Part shown: positions 1 to 10,452 of the stretch, piece by piece
Layout: every line of letters starts with the position of its first letter
Numbering within the stretch: position 1 is the first letter of the stretch
NCBI RefSeq assembly: GCF_019973775.1
Contig: NZ_AP025032.1
Coordinates: 2,480,001 to 2,544,000, forward strand
Source of the DNA: Aureimonas sp. SA4125
Lineage (GTDB): Bacteria; Pseudomonadota; Alphaproteobacteria; Rhizobiales; Rhizobiaceae
DNA: 64,000 nt
Direction of reading: 5' to 3'
Made by a program: the position numbers and the translations under genes
The notes under the pieces: model-generated
Database searches by the model: none
What the model saw: only the letters and a program-made list of their open reading frames with translations
Told to the model about the DNA's origin: nothing

Positions 1-624
1 CTGATGCGCACGCTCGGCATCGACTTCGAGGAGCGGATGCGCCCCTTCGCCGATGGACCGGATGCACCGCCGCGGGATTTTTCGCCGACCGGCAAGGTGC
101 CCTGCCTAGAGGATGCGGGTCTCGTCGTCTGGGACTCGCTCGCCATCATCGAATATCTCGCCGAGCGCCATGATGGGGTCTGGCCATCATCGGCGACGGC
201 CCGGGCCTTTGCGCGCTGCGCGGCCGCGGAGATGCATTCGGGCTTCCAGGCGTTGCGGAACGAGTGCTCGATGAGCGTCGGGCAGACCGTCGCCCTGTCG
301 CAGAGGTCTCCGGCCCTGTCGGCCGACCTGCGGCGCATAGCGTCGCTGTGGAACGAGGGCCTGACACGGTTCGGCGGCCCATTTCTCGCCGGCCAGGATT
401 TCTGTGCGGTCGACGCCTTCTTCGCGCCGGTCGCCTTCCGCATCCGCACCTTTGGCCTGGAACTGGACGGTCCGGCCGCCGACTATGCCACGCGCCTCCT
501 TGCCCTACCCGCCATGCAGGAATGGGAAAAGGCGGCCCTGGCGGAGACCTGGCGCGACTCGAGCCACGAGGCCGAAGTCCTCGCCGCGGGAACAGTGTTG
601 GAGGACCGGCGCGCCGTCGCCTGA
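1..624 (+). CDS. Glutathione S-transferase family protein (5' end missing)
   Basis: Reads open from the first base of the window to TGA at 622-624. The first visible ATG (4-6) is probably internal: GSTs begin with a beta-alpha stretch of about 18 residues carrying the catalytic Ser/Cys/Tyr, and that is absent here. What is seen is the rest of the thioredoxin-like domain, with the cis-Pro and SNAIL-like region (GKVPCLED, then WDSLAIIEYLAE), followed by an all-helical C-terminal domain with a hydrophobic substrate pocket region. The family conjugates glutathione to electrophiles in the cytoplasm; the substrate cannot be told. It converges on mgtE, and its stop codon lies inside a 16-bp hairpin. 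Confidence 0.8.
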   Translation: MMRTLGIDFEERMRPFADGPDAPPRDFSPTGKVPCLEDAGLVVWDSLAIIEYLAERHDGVWPSSATARAFARCAAAEMHSGFQALRNECSMSVGQTVALSQRSPALSADLRRIASLWNEGLTRFGGPFLAGQDFCAVDAFFAPVAFRIRTFGLELDGPAADYATRLLALPAMQEWEKAALAETWRDSSHEAEVLAAGTVLEDRRAVA

Positions 625-652
625 CGGCGGCGCGAAGCCGTCAGGCGACGGC
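613..652. terminator. 16-bp perfect hairpin between convergent GST and mgtE
   Basis: GCCGTCGCCTGACGGC at 613-628 is exactly complementary to 637-652, with an 8-nt loop. It contains the GST stop codon (622-624) and ends 8 bases before the mgtE stop codon. Neither side carries a clear T-run, so it is a bidirectional hairpin that could stop or protect both converging transcripts rather than a textbook intrinsic terminator. Confidence 0.55.
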
Positions 653-660
653 CGTATCGC

Positions 661-2097
661 TCACCCGGGTGCGGCCCCGAACCACCAGGCCGCAAGGCCG
701 AGAAAGGCGAAGAAGCCGACGACGTCCGTGACCGTCGTCACGAAGGTGCCGGAAGCCAGCGCCGGATCGGCGCCGACGCGGTCGAGCAGAAGCGGGATCA
801 GGATGCCGGCGAGCGCGGCCGCGACCATGTTGATGATCAAGGCGATGCCGATCACCTCGCCAAGCCCGCGGCTCTGGAACCAGAGCCCCGCGACGACGCC
901 GATGATCACGGCGAAGGCGATGCCGTTGACGAGCCCGACGAGCAGTTCCCTGCGGATGACGCGGCCGGCATTGTAGATGTCGATGTCACGCGTCGCGAGC
1001 GCACGCACCGCCACCGTCATCGTCTGCGTGCCGGCATTGCCGCCCATCGAGGCGACGATCGGCATCAGCACGGCGAGCGCCACCATCTGCTCGATCGTCG
1101 CATCGAACAGGCCGATGACCAGGGAAGCGAGAATCGCCGTCACCAGATTGATGAACAGCCACAGGAAGCGCGAGCGCACGGTCGTCGCGACGGTGTCGGA
1201 AAGCTCCTCGTCACCGACGCCGCCGAGGCGCAGGAGATCCTCTTCCGCCTCCTGCTGGATCACGTCGACGACGTCATCGATCGTCAAGACGCCAACGAGG
1301 CGCTCCGTCGCGTCGACCACGGCGGCCGAGAGCAGATCGTACTGCTCGAAGATCTGCGCCGCCTCTTCCTGGTCCATGTCTGCGGGAATGGCGTGGCGCG
1401 TCTCATGCATGATCTCTTCGATCGTCGCCGGACGGCGCATGCGCAGGATCCGGTCCAGATCGACCGCGCCGAGCAGCTTGAACGAGGGATCGACGACGAA
1501 GATCTGCGAGAAATTGTCGGGAAGTCCGGCTTCGTCCCGGAGATAGTCGATGGTCTGGCCGACGGTCCAGTAGGGTGGCACCGCGACGAATTCGGTCTGC
1601 ATGCGCCGGCCGGCCGATTCGTCCGGATATTCCAGCGCCCGGCGCAGCCGGATGCGCTCGCGGAACGGCAACTGGGCGAGGATCTCCTTGCGGTCCTCCT
1701 CTTCGAGATCCTCGAGGATGTAGACGGCATCATCGGAATCGAGCGCCCGAACCGCCTCGGCGATCTGCGCGTTCGGCATCGCGTCGACGATCTGGAGCCG
1801 GATCGCCTCGTCCACCTCGGTGAGCGCGGCATAATCGAAATCGTCGCCCATCAGCCGCACCAGCGACTGGCGATCGTCCGGGCTCAGATGTTCCAGAAGG
1901 TCGCCGAGCTCGGATTCGTGGAGATCGCCGACGTCCTGCTTCAGTTGGAGAGCATCGTCAGCGGCGATCGCCTCCGTGACCCTATGGAGATAGCCGGCAT
2001 CGAAGTCGCCGTCGGCGTCGTAGATCTCGACACGCTCTGCCGCTTCGGGAGCGGCGGCGGGGTCGAGAACGTCGCTGTCGGGCCCTCGATCAGCCAT
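661..2097 (-). CDS. mgtE: Magnesium transporter MgtE
   Basis: Inner-membrane Mg2+ channel of 478 residues. An acidic N-terminal helical domain (about 30-150) of the MgtE_N type is followed by a CBS pair (about 150-275) and five C-terminal membrane helices. The conserved GGNAGTQ motif and the pore stretch FVTTVTDVVGFF, whose Asp lines the Mg2+ path in the family, are both present. In MgtE the cytosolic domains bind Mg2+ and close the channel when the metal is plentiful. I chose ATG 2097 over an upstream in-frame ATG at 2127 because a purine-rich GGAAGAGGGG lies just upstream of it. No Mg2+ riboswitch is obvious in the 263-bp upstream gap. Confidence 0.93.
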   Translation of the reverse strand: MADRGPDSDVLDPAAAPEAAERVEIYDADGDFDAGYLHRVTEAIAADDALQLKQDVGDLHESELGDLLEHLSPDDRQSLVRLMGDDFDYAALTEVDEAIRLQIVDAMPNAQIAEAVRALDSDDAVYILEDLEEEDRKEILAQLPFRERIRLRRALEYPDESAGRRMQTEFVAVPPYWTVGQTIDYLRDEAGLPDNFSQIFVVDPSFKLLGAVDLDRILRMRRPATIEEIMHETRHAIPADMDQEEAAQIFEQYDLLSAAVVDATERLVGVLTIDDVVDVIQQEAEEDLLRLGGVGDEELSDTVATTVRSRFLWLFINLVTAILASLVIGLFDATIEQMVALAVLMPIVASMGGNAGTQTMTVAVRALATRDIDIYNAGRVIRRELLVGLVNGIAFAVIIGVVAGLWFQSRGLGEVIGIALIINMVAAALAGILIPLLLDRVGADPALASGTFVTTVTDVVGFFAFLGLAAWWFGAAPG

Positions 2098-2360
2098 GCT
2101 CGCCCCTCTTCCTTCGCGGTGAATCACCCGCGAGGTCTAGTGCATCGGCGCGAGGATGGGAAACCGCAGTTTTTGCAGAATCGAGCCGCACGTCGCGCGC
2201 ACGGCCACCACCGACAGGGTTGGCCTCTCCGAACCCACCGCGACGGTCATTAGAACGCGAGCGCGGCCGTAACGGCCTGATGACGGAATCCCAGTTCCAG
2301 AGTAGTCAGGTCCGTCGGATCGGGCTTCCGACCTATCGCCACAGCCCTGGATCTCACTCC

Positions 2361-2678
2361 ATGAACCGCGTCATCGCTCTCGCCATCCCGCTCGCCCTTC
2401 TCGCGTCTTCGGCCCTGGCCAAGGACGTCGCCTTCAAATTGTCGAACGCCACGAGTTCGGCCGTCACCGAATTCTATCTGTCGCTCCCTGGCGACGACGA
2501 GTGGGGCGAGAACCTCGTCGTCGAGGCGATCCCGGCCGGTGGCAGCGCCCCGGCCCAGATCACCGACACGGACACCTGCATCTTCGACGTGAAGACGGTC
2601 TTCGCGGACGGCACCGACACCGAGGACCGCGAATACGACCTCTGCGCCAATTCGAACTACAAGATCGAAGAAGAATAG
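2361..2678 (+). CDS. Small exported protein of unknown function
   Basis: 105 residues. The start at ATG 2361 gives a textbook Sec signal peptide (MNRVIALAIPLALLASSALA, cleavage before KD). The mature part of about 85 residues is acidic, has no membrane segment, and has two Cys (in DTCIFD and YDLCANS) that could form a periplasmic disulfide. It resembles the small secreted proteins of unknown function common in rhizobia. The reading frame extends upstream to 2220, but that part looks non-coding. No good ribosome-binding site is visible. It is divergent from mgtE and followed by an intrinsic terminator, which supports it as a real transcribed unit. Confidence 0.7.
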   Translation: MNRVIALAIPLALLASSALAKDVAFKLSNATSSAVTEFYLSLPGDDEWGENLVVEAIPAGGSAPAQITDTDTCIFDVKTVFADGTDTEDREYDLCANSNYKIEEE

Positions 2679-2706
2679 ACCCGACACAATCACCGGCAGA
2701 AACGAA

Positions 2707-2741
2707 CAGGCCCGGACTTTTCCGTCGGGCCTGTTTTCGTT
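2707..2741 (+). terminator. Intrinsic terminator after the small exported protein
   Basis: CAGGCCCG and CGGGCCTG form a GC-rich 8-bp stem, and the sequence TTTTCGTT follows. It lies 28 bases after the stop codon of the gene at 2361-2678, on the same strand. Confidence 0.75.
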
Positions 2742-2813
2742 CGGGGGGTCTGCATCAGGCCCTGTGCCCACCCGAACCGATCGGACGCAGGCGCTCTCAA
2801 GCCCGGATGCCTG

Positions 2814-3134
2814 TCAGCGAATGAGCGACCCCAGCGTTCCCGGCGCGCCACCGGTATTCCCGGTGCGGCACCGGATGAAAGCGCGCTCCCCTTCGGCTTC
2901 GCCGAGGGCCCGAGCGAAGCCGGACCCGCTGTGCGAATCTCGATGCTGCTCGAAGCGATCCGCAGCGGACTGGAGGGCGAACTGCCGGCAAAATTCCTCC
3001 GAGCCCGGCGTCTCCCGATTCGCCGAAATGCTGGCGCCAGCGAAGGGTGTGTGGGGAACGCGCGGGGTATCGCCGGACGGGGCAACGCAGCCCCCAAGGG
3101 CCAACAGAGCCAGCGCGCTTGCTGCCAATTTCAT
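2814..3134 (-). CDS. Small putative lipoprotein
   Basis: 106 residues from ATG 3134. The N-terminus (MKLAASALALLALGGC) is a lipoprotein signal with a lipobox ending LALGGC, so Cys16 would be lipidated and the protein anchored in a membrane from the periplasmic side. The mature part is Ser/Gly/Arg-rich with two further Cys and no domain I recognise. The frame is open further upstream (to 3386) but overlaps tRNA-Leu, so only the lipoprotein start makes sense. It could also be a chance frame with a lucky signal sequence. Confidence 0.5.
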   Translation of the reverse strand: MKLAASALALLALGGCVAPSGDTPRVPHTPFAGASISANRETPGSEEFCRQFALQSAADRFEQHRDSHSGSGFARALGEAEGERAFIRCRTGNTGGAPGTLGSLIR

Positions 3135-3344
3135 CTCGACTCTCCGGATTTGTCTTGCGGGCTTAATCGCAGGGGCGGGCTCTGGTTCCGAAGCCCTTGA
3201 TCCACCGTGGCTCAAGCCGATACGCCGGTGCATCGCAAGCACGAAGACCGGCAACGCCGCCATGACGCCGAAGATGTCATTCCGCTGATGGTGGTCCCGG
3301 CCGGTAGCGCCGGGATAACGGCAGTTTCCAGCAAGGCTGAAAAC

Positions 3345-3429
3345 TGGTGCGGTCGAGAAGACTCGAACTTCCACGGGTTGCCCCACAGCGACCTCAACGC
3401 TGCGCGTCTACCAATTCCGCCACGACCGC
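3345..3429 (-). tRNA. tRNA-Leu(GAG)
   Basis: 85 nt including an encoded CCA. The acceptor arm GCGGTCG pairs with CGACCGC. The anticodon stem CAGCG/CGCTG holds the loop TTGAGGT, giving anticodon GAG. A long variable arm, typical of class II tRNAs, is present. Confidence 0.95.
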
Positions 3430-3577
3430 ACGCCGTGTTCACCGATCCCTGAAGACCGGCTGCGGGCATGTAACAAACGATCCCGGCCGGCACAAGCGAT
3501 TTGGCGAAACGGGGCGGAAAATCGTCACGAGGCTCGAAGCGCTGGCACCGGGGACCGGGGATTGCTACATCGGAGAG

Positions 3578-4354
3578 ATGATGTCTCCCCTGCCCGAGCC
3601 TGCCGAAACTCCTGTCTCGCCGCGCCTTGCCGTGTCGCAGGAGCGATTCCTGGCCTCCACCGGGTCGCCGGCGGTGGAATGGACGATCTGGCCCGGCCTG
3701 ACCCCCTATGCGGACGCCGTGGCCTTTATGGACGAGCGCGTCGCGGGAATCGCGGAGGGGATCGCGCCCGAGACGATTCTCCTGCTCGAGCATCCCGCGC
3801 TCTACACCGCGGGCACGCGCGCCGATGCCGCCGACCTCGTCGATCCCGATCGGTTTCCCGTCCACGCCAGCGGGCGCGGCGGCGAATACACCTATCACGG
3901 GCCCGGCCAGCGGGTCGCCTATGTCATGCTCGACCTGAAGCGGCGACGGCCCGACGTGCGGGCCTTCGTCTCGGCGCTGGAGCACTGGATCATCGCGACG
4001 CTCGGCGATTTCCAGGTGCGCGGCGAACGGCGGGAGGACCGCGTCGGCGTCTGGGTGCGCCGGCCCGAAAGGCCTTGCGCGCCCGACGGGTCGATGGCCG
4101 AGGACAAGATCGCCGCGATCGGCATCCGCCTGCGCAAATGGGTGACGTTCCACGGCATCAGCCTCAACGTCGATCCCGATCTCGGGCATTTTTCGGGGAT
4201 CGTCCCCTGCGGCGTCAGCGATCACGGCGTCACCAGCCTCGTCGACCTCGGCTTGCCCGTCTCGATGGCGGAAGTCGACGGGGCCCTGCGCCGGCAGTTC
4301 GAGCGGGTTTTTGGCCCGACTCGCCCTTCGTCGGAGATCGACGAGGACCGCTGA
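3578..4354 (+). CDS. lipB: Octanoyltransferase LipB
   Basis: Transfers octanoyl from acyl carrier protein to lipoyl domains, the first step of protein lipoylation, in the cytoplasm. 258 residues. The family motif [12 protein letters not shown] is present, and the catalytic pair is visible: Lys177 in [10 protein letters not shown] and Cys211 in [10 protein letters not shown]. Two ATGs are in tandem at 3578 and 3581; GGAG at 3572-3575 is better spaced for the second, so the protein may be one residue shorter. It lies downstream of the divergent tRNA-Leu and converges on the acylphosphatase gene with a 14-base gap. Confidence 0.95.
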   Translation: MMSPLPEPAETPVSPRLAVSQERFLASTGSPAVEWTIWPGLTPYADAVAFMDERVAGIAEGIAPETILLLEHPALYTAGTRADAADLVDPDRFPVHASGRGGEYTYHGPGQRVAYVMLDLKRRRPDVRAFVSALEHWIIATLGDFQVRGERREDRVGVWVRRPERPCAPDGSMAEDKIAAIGIRLRKWVTFHGISLNVDPDLGHFSGIVPCGVSDHGVTSLVDLGLPVSMAEVDGALRRQFERVFGPTRPSSEIDEDR

Positions 4355-4368
4355 GCCGCGGCGCCGTA

Positions 4369-4647
4369 TCACGCCGTCGGCAGCACGTGAAATTCGGCGT
4401 CGGCGCCAGCGTCGGCGTCCGTCACGTCGAGGGATGCGATCCGCGCCCCAGGAGGGCCGCGCCAGACGCGCCGAAGCATTTCGTCGACCTCATCCGGCGC
4501 GCCGCTGAAGACAGCCTCGACGCCGCCGTCTCGGCGGTTGCGCACCCAGCCGGCAAGGCCGAGGCTCATCGCCTCGGTCTGGCACCAGGCGCGATAGCCG
4601 ACGCCCTGGACGCGCCCGGAAATCATCACTCTGACAGCCTTCGTCAT
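4369..4647 (-). CDS. acyP: Acylphosphatase
   Basis: 92 residues, normal for the family. It has the phosphate-binding loop GRVQGVGYR, including the catalytic Arg, and the later conserved GWVRNRRDGGVEA with the catalytic Asn. These enzymes hydrolyse acyl phosphates such as carbamoyl phosphate and acetyl phosphate; the physiological substrate is not settled in bacteria. It is transcribed in the same direction as pccA, 61 bases after it, so the two may be co-transcribed. Confidence 0.92.
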   Translation of the reverse strand: MTKAVRVMISGRVQGVGYRAWCQTEAMSLGLAGWVRNRRDGGVEAVFSGAPDEVDEMLRRVWRGPPGARIASLDVTDADAGADAEFHVLPTA

Positions 4648-4708
4648 CCCGTCCCCCGATTGGCCGCGTCGCCTGTCGCAGTTCCTCCGGCGGAACGGCG
4701 CAAGTCGA

Positions 4709-6715
<2,007 letters not shown>

Positions 6716-6922
6716 CTGGCGTCCCCCCGGCGCTTCTTTGGTTCCTGTCTTGGCGCGGGTCGAACCGTCCCGCAAGCGCGACGAAAGACGGGCTCCCTCG
6801 GCAACGCTGCCGATGGTCGCGCGCTGTCACGCCGACCGACCCACATTTCGTCATGACGACAGCTCATCTGGAACGTCATCTTTCGCATATAAGCGTCTGC
6901 AATCATTGTATCGAGACGGCCA

Positions 6923-7876
6923 TCAACCCCGCTCCGGCGACAGGGACGATCGACGCGCTGCCAGCCGGTTCTCTCGCCAGGCGATGTAGACGCCCGAAGC
7001 GACGATGATGGCGATGCCGATCCCTTTGCCGGCATCCGGCATGTCGCCGAAGAGGAGGAAGCCGAGGATCGTCGCTGAGACAATCTCGAAATAGCCGAAG
7101 GGCGCGAGCAGCGACGCGGGCGCCAGTCGGTAGGCCTGGATGAAGAGAAGATGGGCAACCGTGGCGAACAGGCCGGTCGTCAGGAGTAGGCCCCAGACTG
7201 CGGCGCCCCGCGGCACTTCGAGGCCGAGTTCCGCAATGCCGGCCTGGGTACCGACGAGGCAGATCACCAGCATCGACACCGATCCGCCGATCCCGGCATA
7301 GAAGTGCATCGCGAGCGGCGACGTCCTGCCGGAAAGATGGCGCGACAGGACGAGGTAGAGCGCGACCAGGGCCGCCGTCATCAGCGGCAGCGTCGCCACC
7401 AGCCCGAGCGCGACGAAATTCGGCCGGATGACGATGACGGCGCCGAGAAAGCCGACGAACACCGCCGTCAGTCGTCGCCAGCCCACCGTCTCCTTCAGCA
7501 GGACCGCGGAAAGCAGCGTCACGATCATCGGCTCGACGAAGAAGATCGCCGTTGCATCGGCCAGCGGCATGTTCTTCAGCGCCAGGAAGAACAGGAAACT
7601 TGCGACGCCGAGGGCAACGCCGCGAAAGAGGTTGAGGCCGACATTCTGAATCCGGAGGCTCTGCCAGCCCTCTCGCCCGATCAAGAAAGGGAAAACCATC
7701 AGGCTTTGGAGGACGAAACGCAGAAGCGCGATCTCGCCGGCCGGCATCGCGTGTCGCTCGCCGAGCATCTTGGCGGCGGCATCGAGCCCGGGAACGAGCA
7801 GCGCCCCGAGGATCATCAGCATGATGCCGCGCGGGATATCGTCACGGGCATGAAGGGAAGCGGTCGTGTCCGGCAT
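6923..7876 (-). CDS. EamA/DMT-family permease
   Basis: 317 residues with about ten hydrophobic helices arranged as two EamA repeats. The first repeat starts near MLMILGALLVPGLDAAAKML and the second near GLVATLPLMTAALVALYLVL. Drug/metabolite transporters of this kind export amino acids or other small metabolites across the inner membrane; the substrate cannot be read from sequence. ATG 7876 is chosen because residues upstream in the same frame are the antisense of the DUF188 gene. It is divergent from that gene with a 63-base gap. No clear ribosome-binding site is seen. Confidence 0.85.
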   Translation of the reverse strand: MPDTTASLHARDDIPRGIMLMILGALLVPGLDAAAKMLGERHAMPAGEIALLRFVLQSLMVFPFLIGREGWQSLRIQNVGLNLFRGVALGVASFLFFLALKNMPLADATAIFFVEPMIVTLLSAVLLKETVGWRRLTAVFVGFLGAVIVIRPNFVALGLVATLPLMTAALVALYLVLSRHLSGRTSPLAMHFYAGIGGSVSMLVICLVGTQAGIAELGLEVPRGAAVWGLLLTTGLFATVAHLLFIQAYRLAPASLLAPFGYFEIVSATILGFLLFGDMPDAGKGIGIAIIVASGVYIAWRENRLAARRSSLSPERG

Positions 7877-7939
7877 GCGCGAACCATGGCAGATCGGCCC
7901 ATCCGCCGCTATGAGTGCTGCGAACTTCAGGAGAACGCC

Positions 7940-8383
7940 GTGACGACGCTGTACATCGACGCCGACGCCTGCCCGGTGAAGGACGAGGCTCTCGAAATCG
8001 CCGATCGGCACCAGGTGGCTTGCGTCTTCGTGTCGAACGGCGGCATGCGGCCCTCGCGCTATCCCGGTGCACGCATGGTGACCGTCGCCGATGGCGCGGA
8101 CGCGGCCGACGACTGGATCGTCGAGGCGCTGCTCGCCGGCGACATCGTGGTGACCTCGGACATCCCGCTTGCCGCACGGGCGCTCGACAAGGGCGCGAAA
8201 GTCGTCAACTCGAACGGCCGCGACTTCACACCGGAATCGATCGGCACGGCGCTGTCGATGCGCGCCTTTCAGCAGCACCTGCGCGAGACCGGCGAGAGCA
8301 AGGGCTACAACAAGAGTTTTGCCGCCGCCGACCGCTCGAGATTCCGGCAGAGCCTGGAGCGCATCCTGCGGTCGCTGCGATAG
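7940..8383 (+). CDS. YaiI/YqxD family protein (DUF188)
   Basis: 147 residues from a GTG start at 7940, with an excellent AGGAGA five bases upstream. The N-terminal YIDADACPVKDE is the family signature; the acidic residues and later DIPLAARAL and NGRDFTPESI fit a PIN-like nuclease fold. Function is not established for the family. The gene stands alone, divergent from the EamA permease. Confidence 0.9.
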   Translation: MTTLYIDADACPVKDEALEIADRHQVACVFVSNGGMRPSRYPGARMVTVADGADAADDWIVEALLAGDIVVTSDIPLAARALDKGAKVVNSNGRDFTPESIGTALSMRAFQQHLRETGESKGYNKSFAAADRSRFRQSLERILRSLR

Positions 8384-8642
8384 ACCGGCCACGCGCCTGA
8401 CATCGTCGCAACGCTGCGACCGGCAGCCGGCCAGTTCGGTGGAGCCTGCCCGGAAGACCGGCCATGATGCCTGGGACCGCAAAGGTTACATGGCATTCCC
8501 GCACAAAAACGTCAGAGCTTTCAGCGGCCTTCGCTCGCGATACGGCTTGACCCGCTCTCGCCCGACGCGCCAATGATCAGCACCTTCCGCTGCGTTCACA
8601 GAGCAGTCGGGACGGCGGTTTCAGAGGGGGAGACGAAGACCG

Positions 8643-9497
8643 ATGGCCGGCGTTAAAACCAACAAGGGTCCGCTGATCTACCGGCAGAAGCTCGCCACGC
8701 GCATCACGCACTGGCTGTGGGTGATCTGCCTTTTCTTCCTGCTCCTGTCCGGCCTGCAGATCTTCATGGCGCGTCCGGATCTCTATATCGGCAAGCAGTC
8801 CGGCTTTGCCTTCGACAATTCCTTCTTCACGATCGGCGCTGCCTTCGAAGGCTCCGCGATGCGCGGCTTTACGGAAATCTTCGGCTACCGCTTCGACACC
8901 ACCGGATGGCTCGGCGCGATCTGGGTGAATGGCAACCTGCAGGGCAAGAGCTTTCCCGGCTGGCTGACCATCCCCTCCTACCGCGATCTCGGCTCCGGAC
9001 GCGTCGTGCACTTCTTCTTCGCCTGGCTTCTGGTGGCAACCCTGCTCGGCTGGCTGATCTCCAGCCTCGTCAACGGTCATCTGCGTCGGGACATCCTGCC
9101 GAAGCCCTCGGACATCCGCCGTATCGGGCCTGATATCGCTGCCCACGCGCGGCTGCGCTTTTCGCACGGCCGCGACTACAACGTGCTGCAGAAGCTGTCC
9201 TACGCCTCGGTACTGTTCATCGCGCTGCCGCTGATCATCGTCACCGGCCTGTGCATGTCGCCAGGGGTGAATGCGATGATGCCATGGATGGTCGACCTCT
9301 TCGGCGGCCGCCAGACGGCCCGCACGATCCACTTCCTGACCATGCTGGCGCTCGTTGCCTTCGTCTTCGTCCACATCGTCATGGTGCTGGCGGCAGGGCC
9401 GCTGAACGAGATCCGCTCGATCGTCACCGGCTGGTACCGCACCGATCCCGGCCTTGAACCAGACCCCGCCCCCGCCCCGGAACCGGAGACGACATGA
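8643..9497 (+). CDS. Membrane cytochrome b (b561/hydrogenase-type) electron-transfer subunit
   Basis: 284 residues with four main hydrophobic helices. Histidines suited to bind two b hemes lie in RITHWLWVICLF (helix 1), GRVVHFFFAWLL (helix 2) and ARTIHFLTMLAL...FVHIVMV (last helix). A Pro/Glu-rich tail ends the protein. It should take electrons from, or give them to, the quinone pool for the periplasmic molybdoenzyme encoded next, whose ATG overlaps its stop codon by four bases (ATGA). The ATG at 8643 is preceded by GGGGGAGACG. Confidence 0.85.
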   Translation: MAGVKTNKGPLIYRQKLATRITHWLWVICLFFLLLSGLQIFMARPDLYIGKQSGFAFDNSFFTIGAAFEGSAMRGFTEIFGYRFDTTGWLGAIWVNGNLQGKSFPGWLTIPSYRDLGSGRVVHFFFAWLLVATLLGWLISSLVNGHLRRDILPKPSDIRRIGPDIAAHARLRFSHGRDYNVLQKLSYASVLFIALPLIIVTGLCMSPGVNAMMPWMVDLFGGRQTARTIHFLTMLALVAFVFVHIVMVLAAGPLNEIRSIVTGWYRTDPGLEPDPAPAPEPETT

Positions 9498-10282
9498 TGC
9501 GCCCTCTCGACATCACCCGCCGCCGCTTCCTCACCGGCGCCACCGTCGCGACCGCGGCACTGCCGTTGAGCGGCTGCTTCGACGCCGCCGGCCGGCGGGA
9601 CGGAACCGTACGGAGCGTGCTCGAATACGCCAACTCGCTCACCTACCGGGTGCAGCGATTGCTGCTTGGCTCGAACAGCCTGGCGCAGGAGTTCTCCCAG
9701 AGCGAGATCCGCCAGCCGCAGCGGCCGAACGGGTCGACCAACCCGCAGGACGCCAACTATCTCGCGCATGTCGCGAGCGACTTTTCGAACTATCGGCTGG
9801 CGGTAACCGGACTGGTCGAAAGGAACCTCAGCCTGTCGCTCGACGAAATCCGCAACATGCCGTCGCGCACCCAGATCACGCGCCACGACTGCGTCGAGGG
9901 CTGGAGTTGCATTGCGCAATGGACTGGCGCGCCGCTCGCGGGCATTCTCGACGCCGCGCAGGTGAAGAGCCAGGCGCGCTTCGTGGTCTTCACCTGCATG
10001 GATACCTATGGCAGCGGCTTTGCCGGTGGAGTTCCCTACTACGAGTCGATCGATCTCGCCGATGCCCGCCATCCCCAGACGATTCTCGCCTACGGGCTGA
10101 ACGGCGAGACTCTGCCCGTCGCCAACGGCGCGCCTCTCCGCGTCCGGGTGGAGCGCCAGCTCGGGTACAAGATGGCCAAATACATTTCCGGGATCGAGCT
10201 GACGGCCACGTTGGACGGACATGGCCAAGGCAAGGGTGGATACTGGGAGGACAATGGCTACGACTGGTTCGCCGGGATATAG
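9494..10282 (+). CDS. Tat-exported molybdopterin-dependent oxidoreductase (sulfite oxidase fold)
   Basis: 262 residues. The N-terminus (TRRRFLTGATVATAALPLSGC) has a twin-arginine motif followed by a lipobox-like LSGC, so the folded enzyme is probably exported by Tat and may be lipid-anchored. The sulfite-oxidase-type Mo domain is recognised by RHDCVEGWSCIAQWTG, where Cys133 would ligate molybdenum, and by CMDTYGSGF and GYKMAKYISGIEL. No heme or dimerisation domain follows, as in MsrP/YedY-like enzymes. The substrate is unknown; sulfite, methionine sulfoxide or another S/N-oxide are possibilities. It is translationally coupled to the cytochrome b gene upstream. Confidence 0.85.
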   Translation: MMRPLDITRRRFLTGATVATAALPLSGCFDAAGRRDGTVRSVLEYANSLTYRVQRLLLGSNSLAQEFSQSEIRQPQRPNGSTNPQDANYLAHVASDFSNYRLAVTGLVERNLSLSLDEIRNMPSRTQITRHDCVEGWSCIAQWTGAPLAGILDAAQVKSQARFVVFTCMDTYGSGFAGGVPYYESIDLADARHPQTILAYGLNGETLPVANGAPLRVRVERQLGYKMAKYISGIELTATLDGHGQGKGGYWEDNGYDWFAGI

Positions 10283-10452
10283 TTCTTCCATCCTGTGGAC
10301 CTTCGATCCGAAAACTCTGGAGCGCTTAGCGATTCTCCGGGAAGACGGCCCTGAAACACCGAAGTGCCGCAAATTGTAAGGGCTCACAGAACCCATTGTT
10401 AACGGTTTTGATGGACCATCCTTGCTGAATATAAGGCAAGGAAACAGTTGCC

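Noticed and set aside
2098..2360. Mg2+ riboswitch or M-box before mgtE
   Set aside because: No M-box-like conserved blocks were recognised in the minus-strand leader; without a covariance search this stays unproven, so it is not listed.
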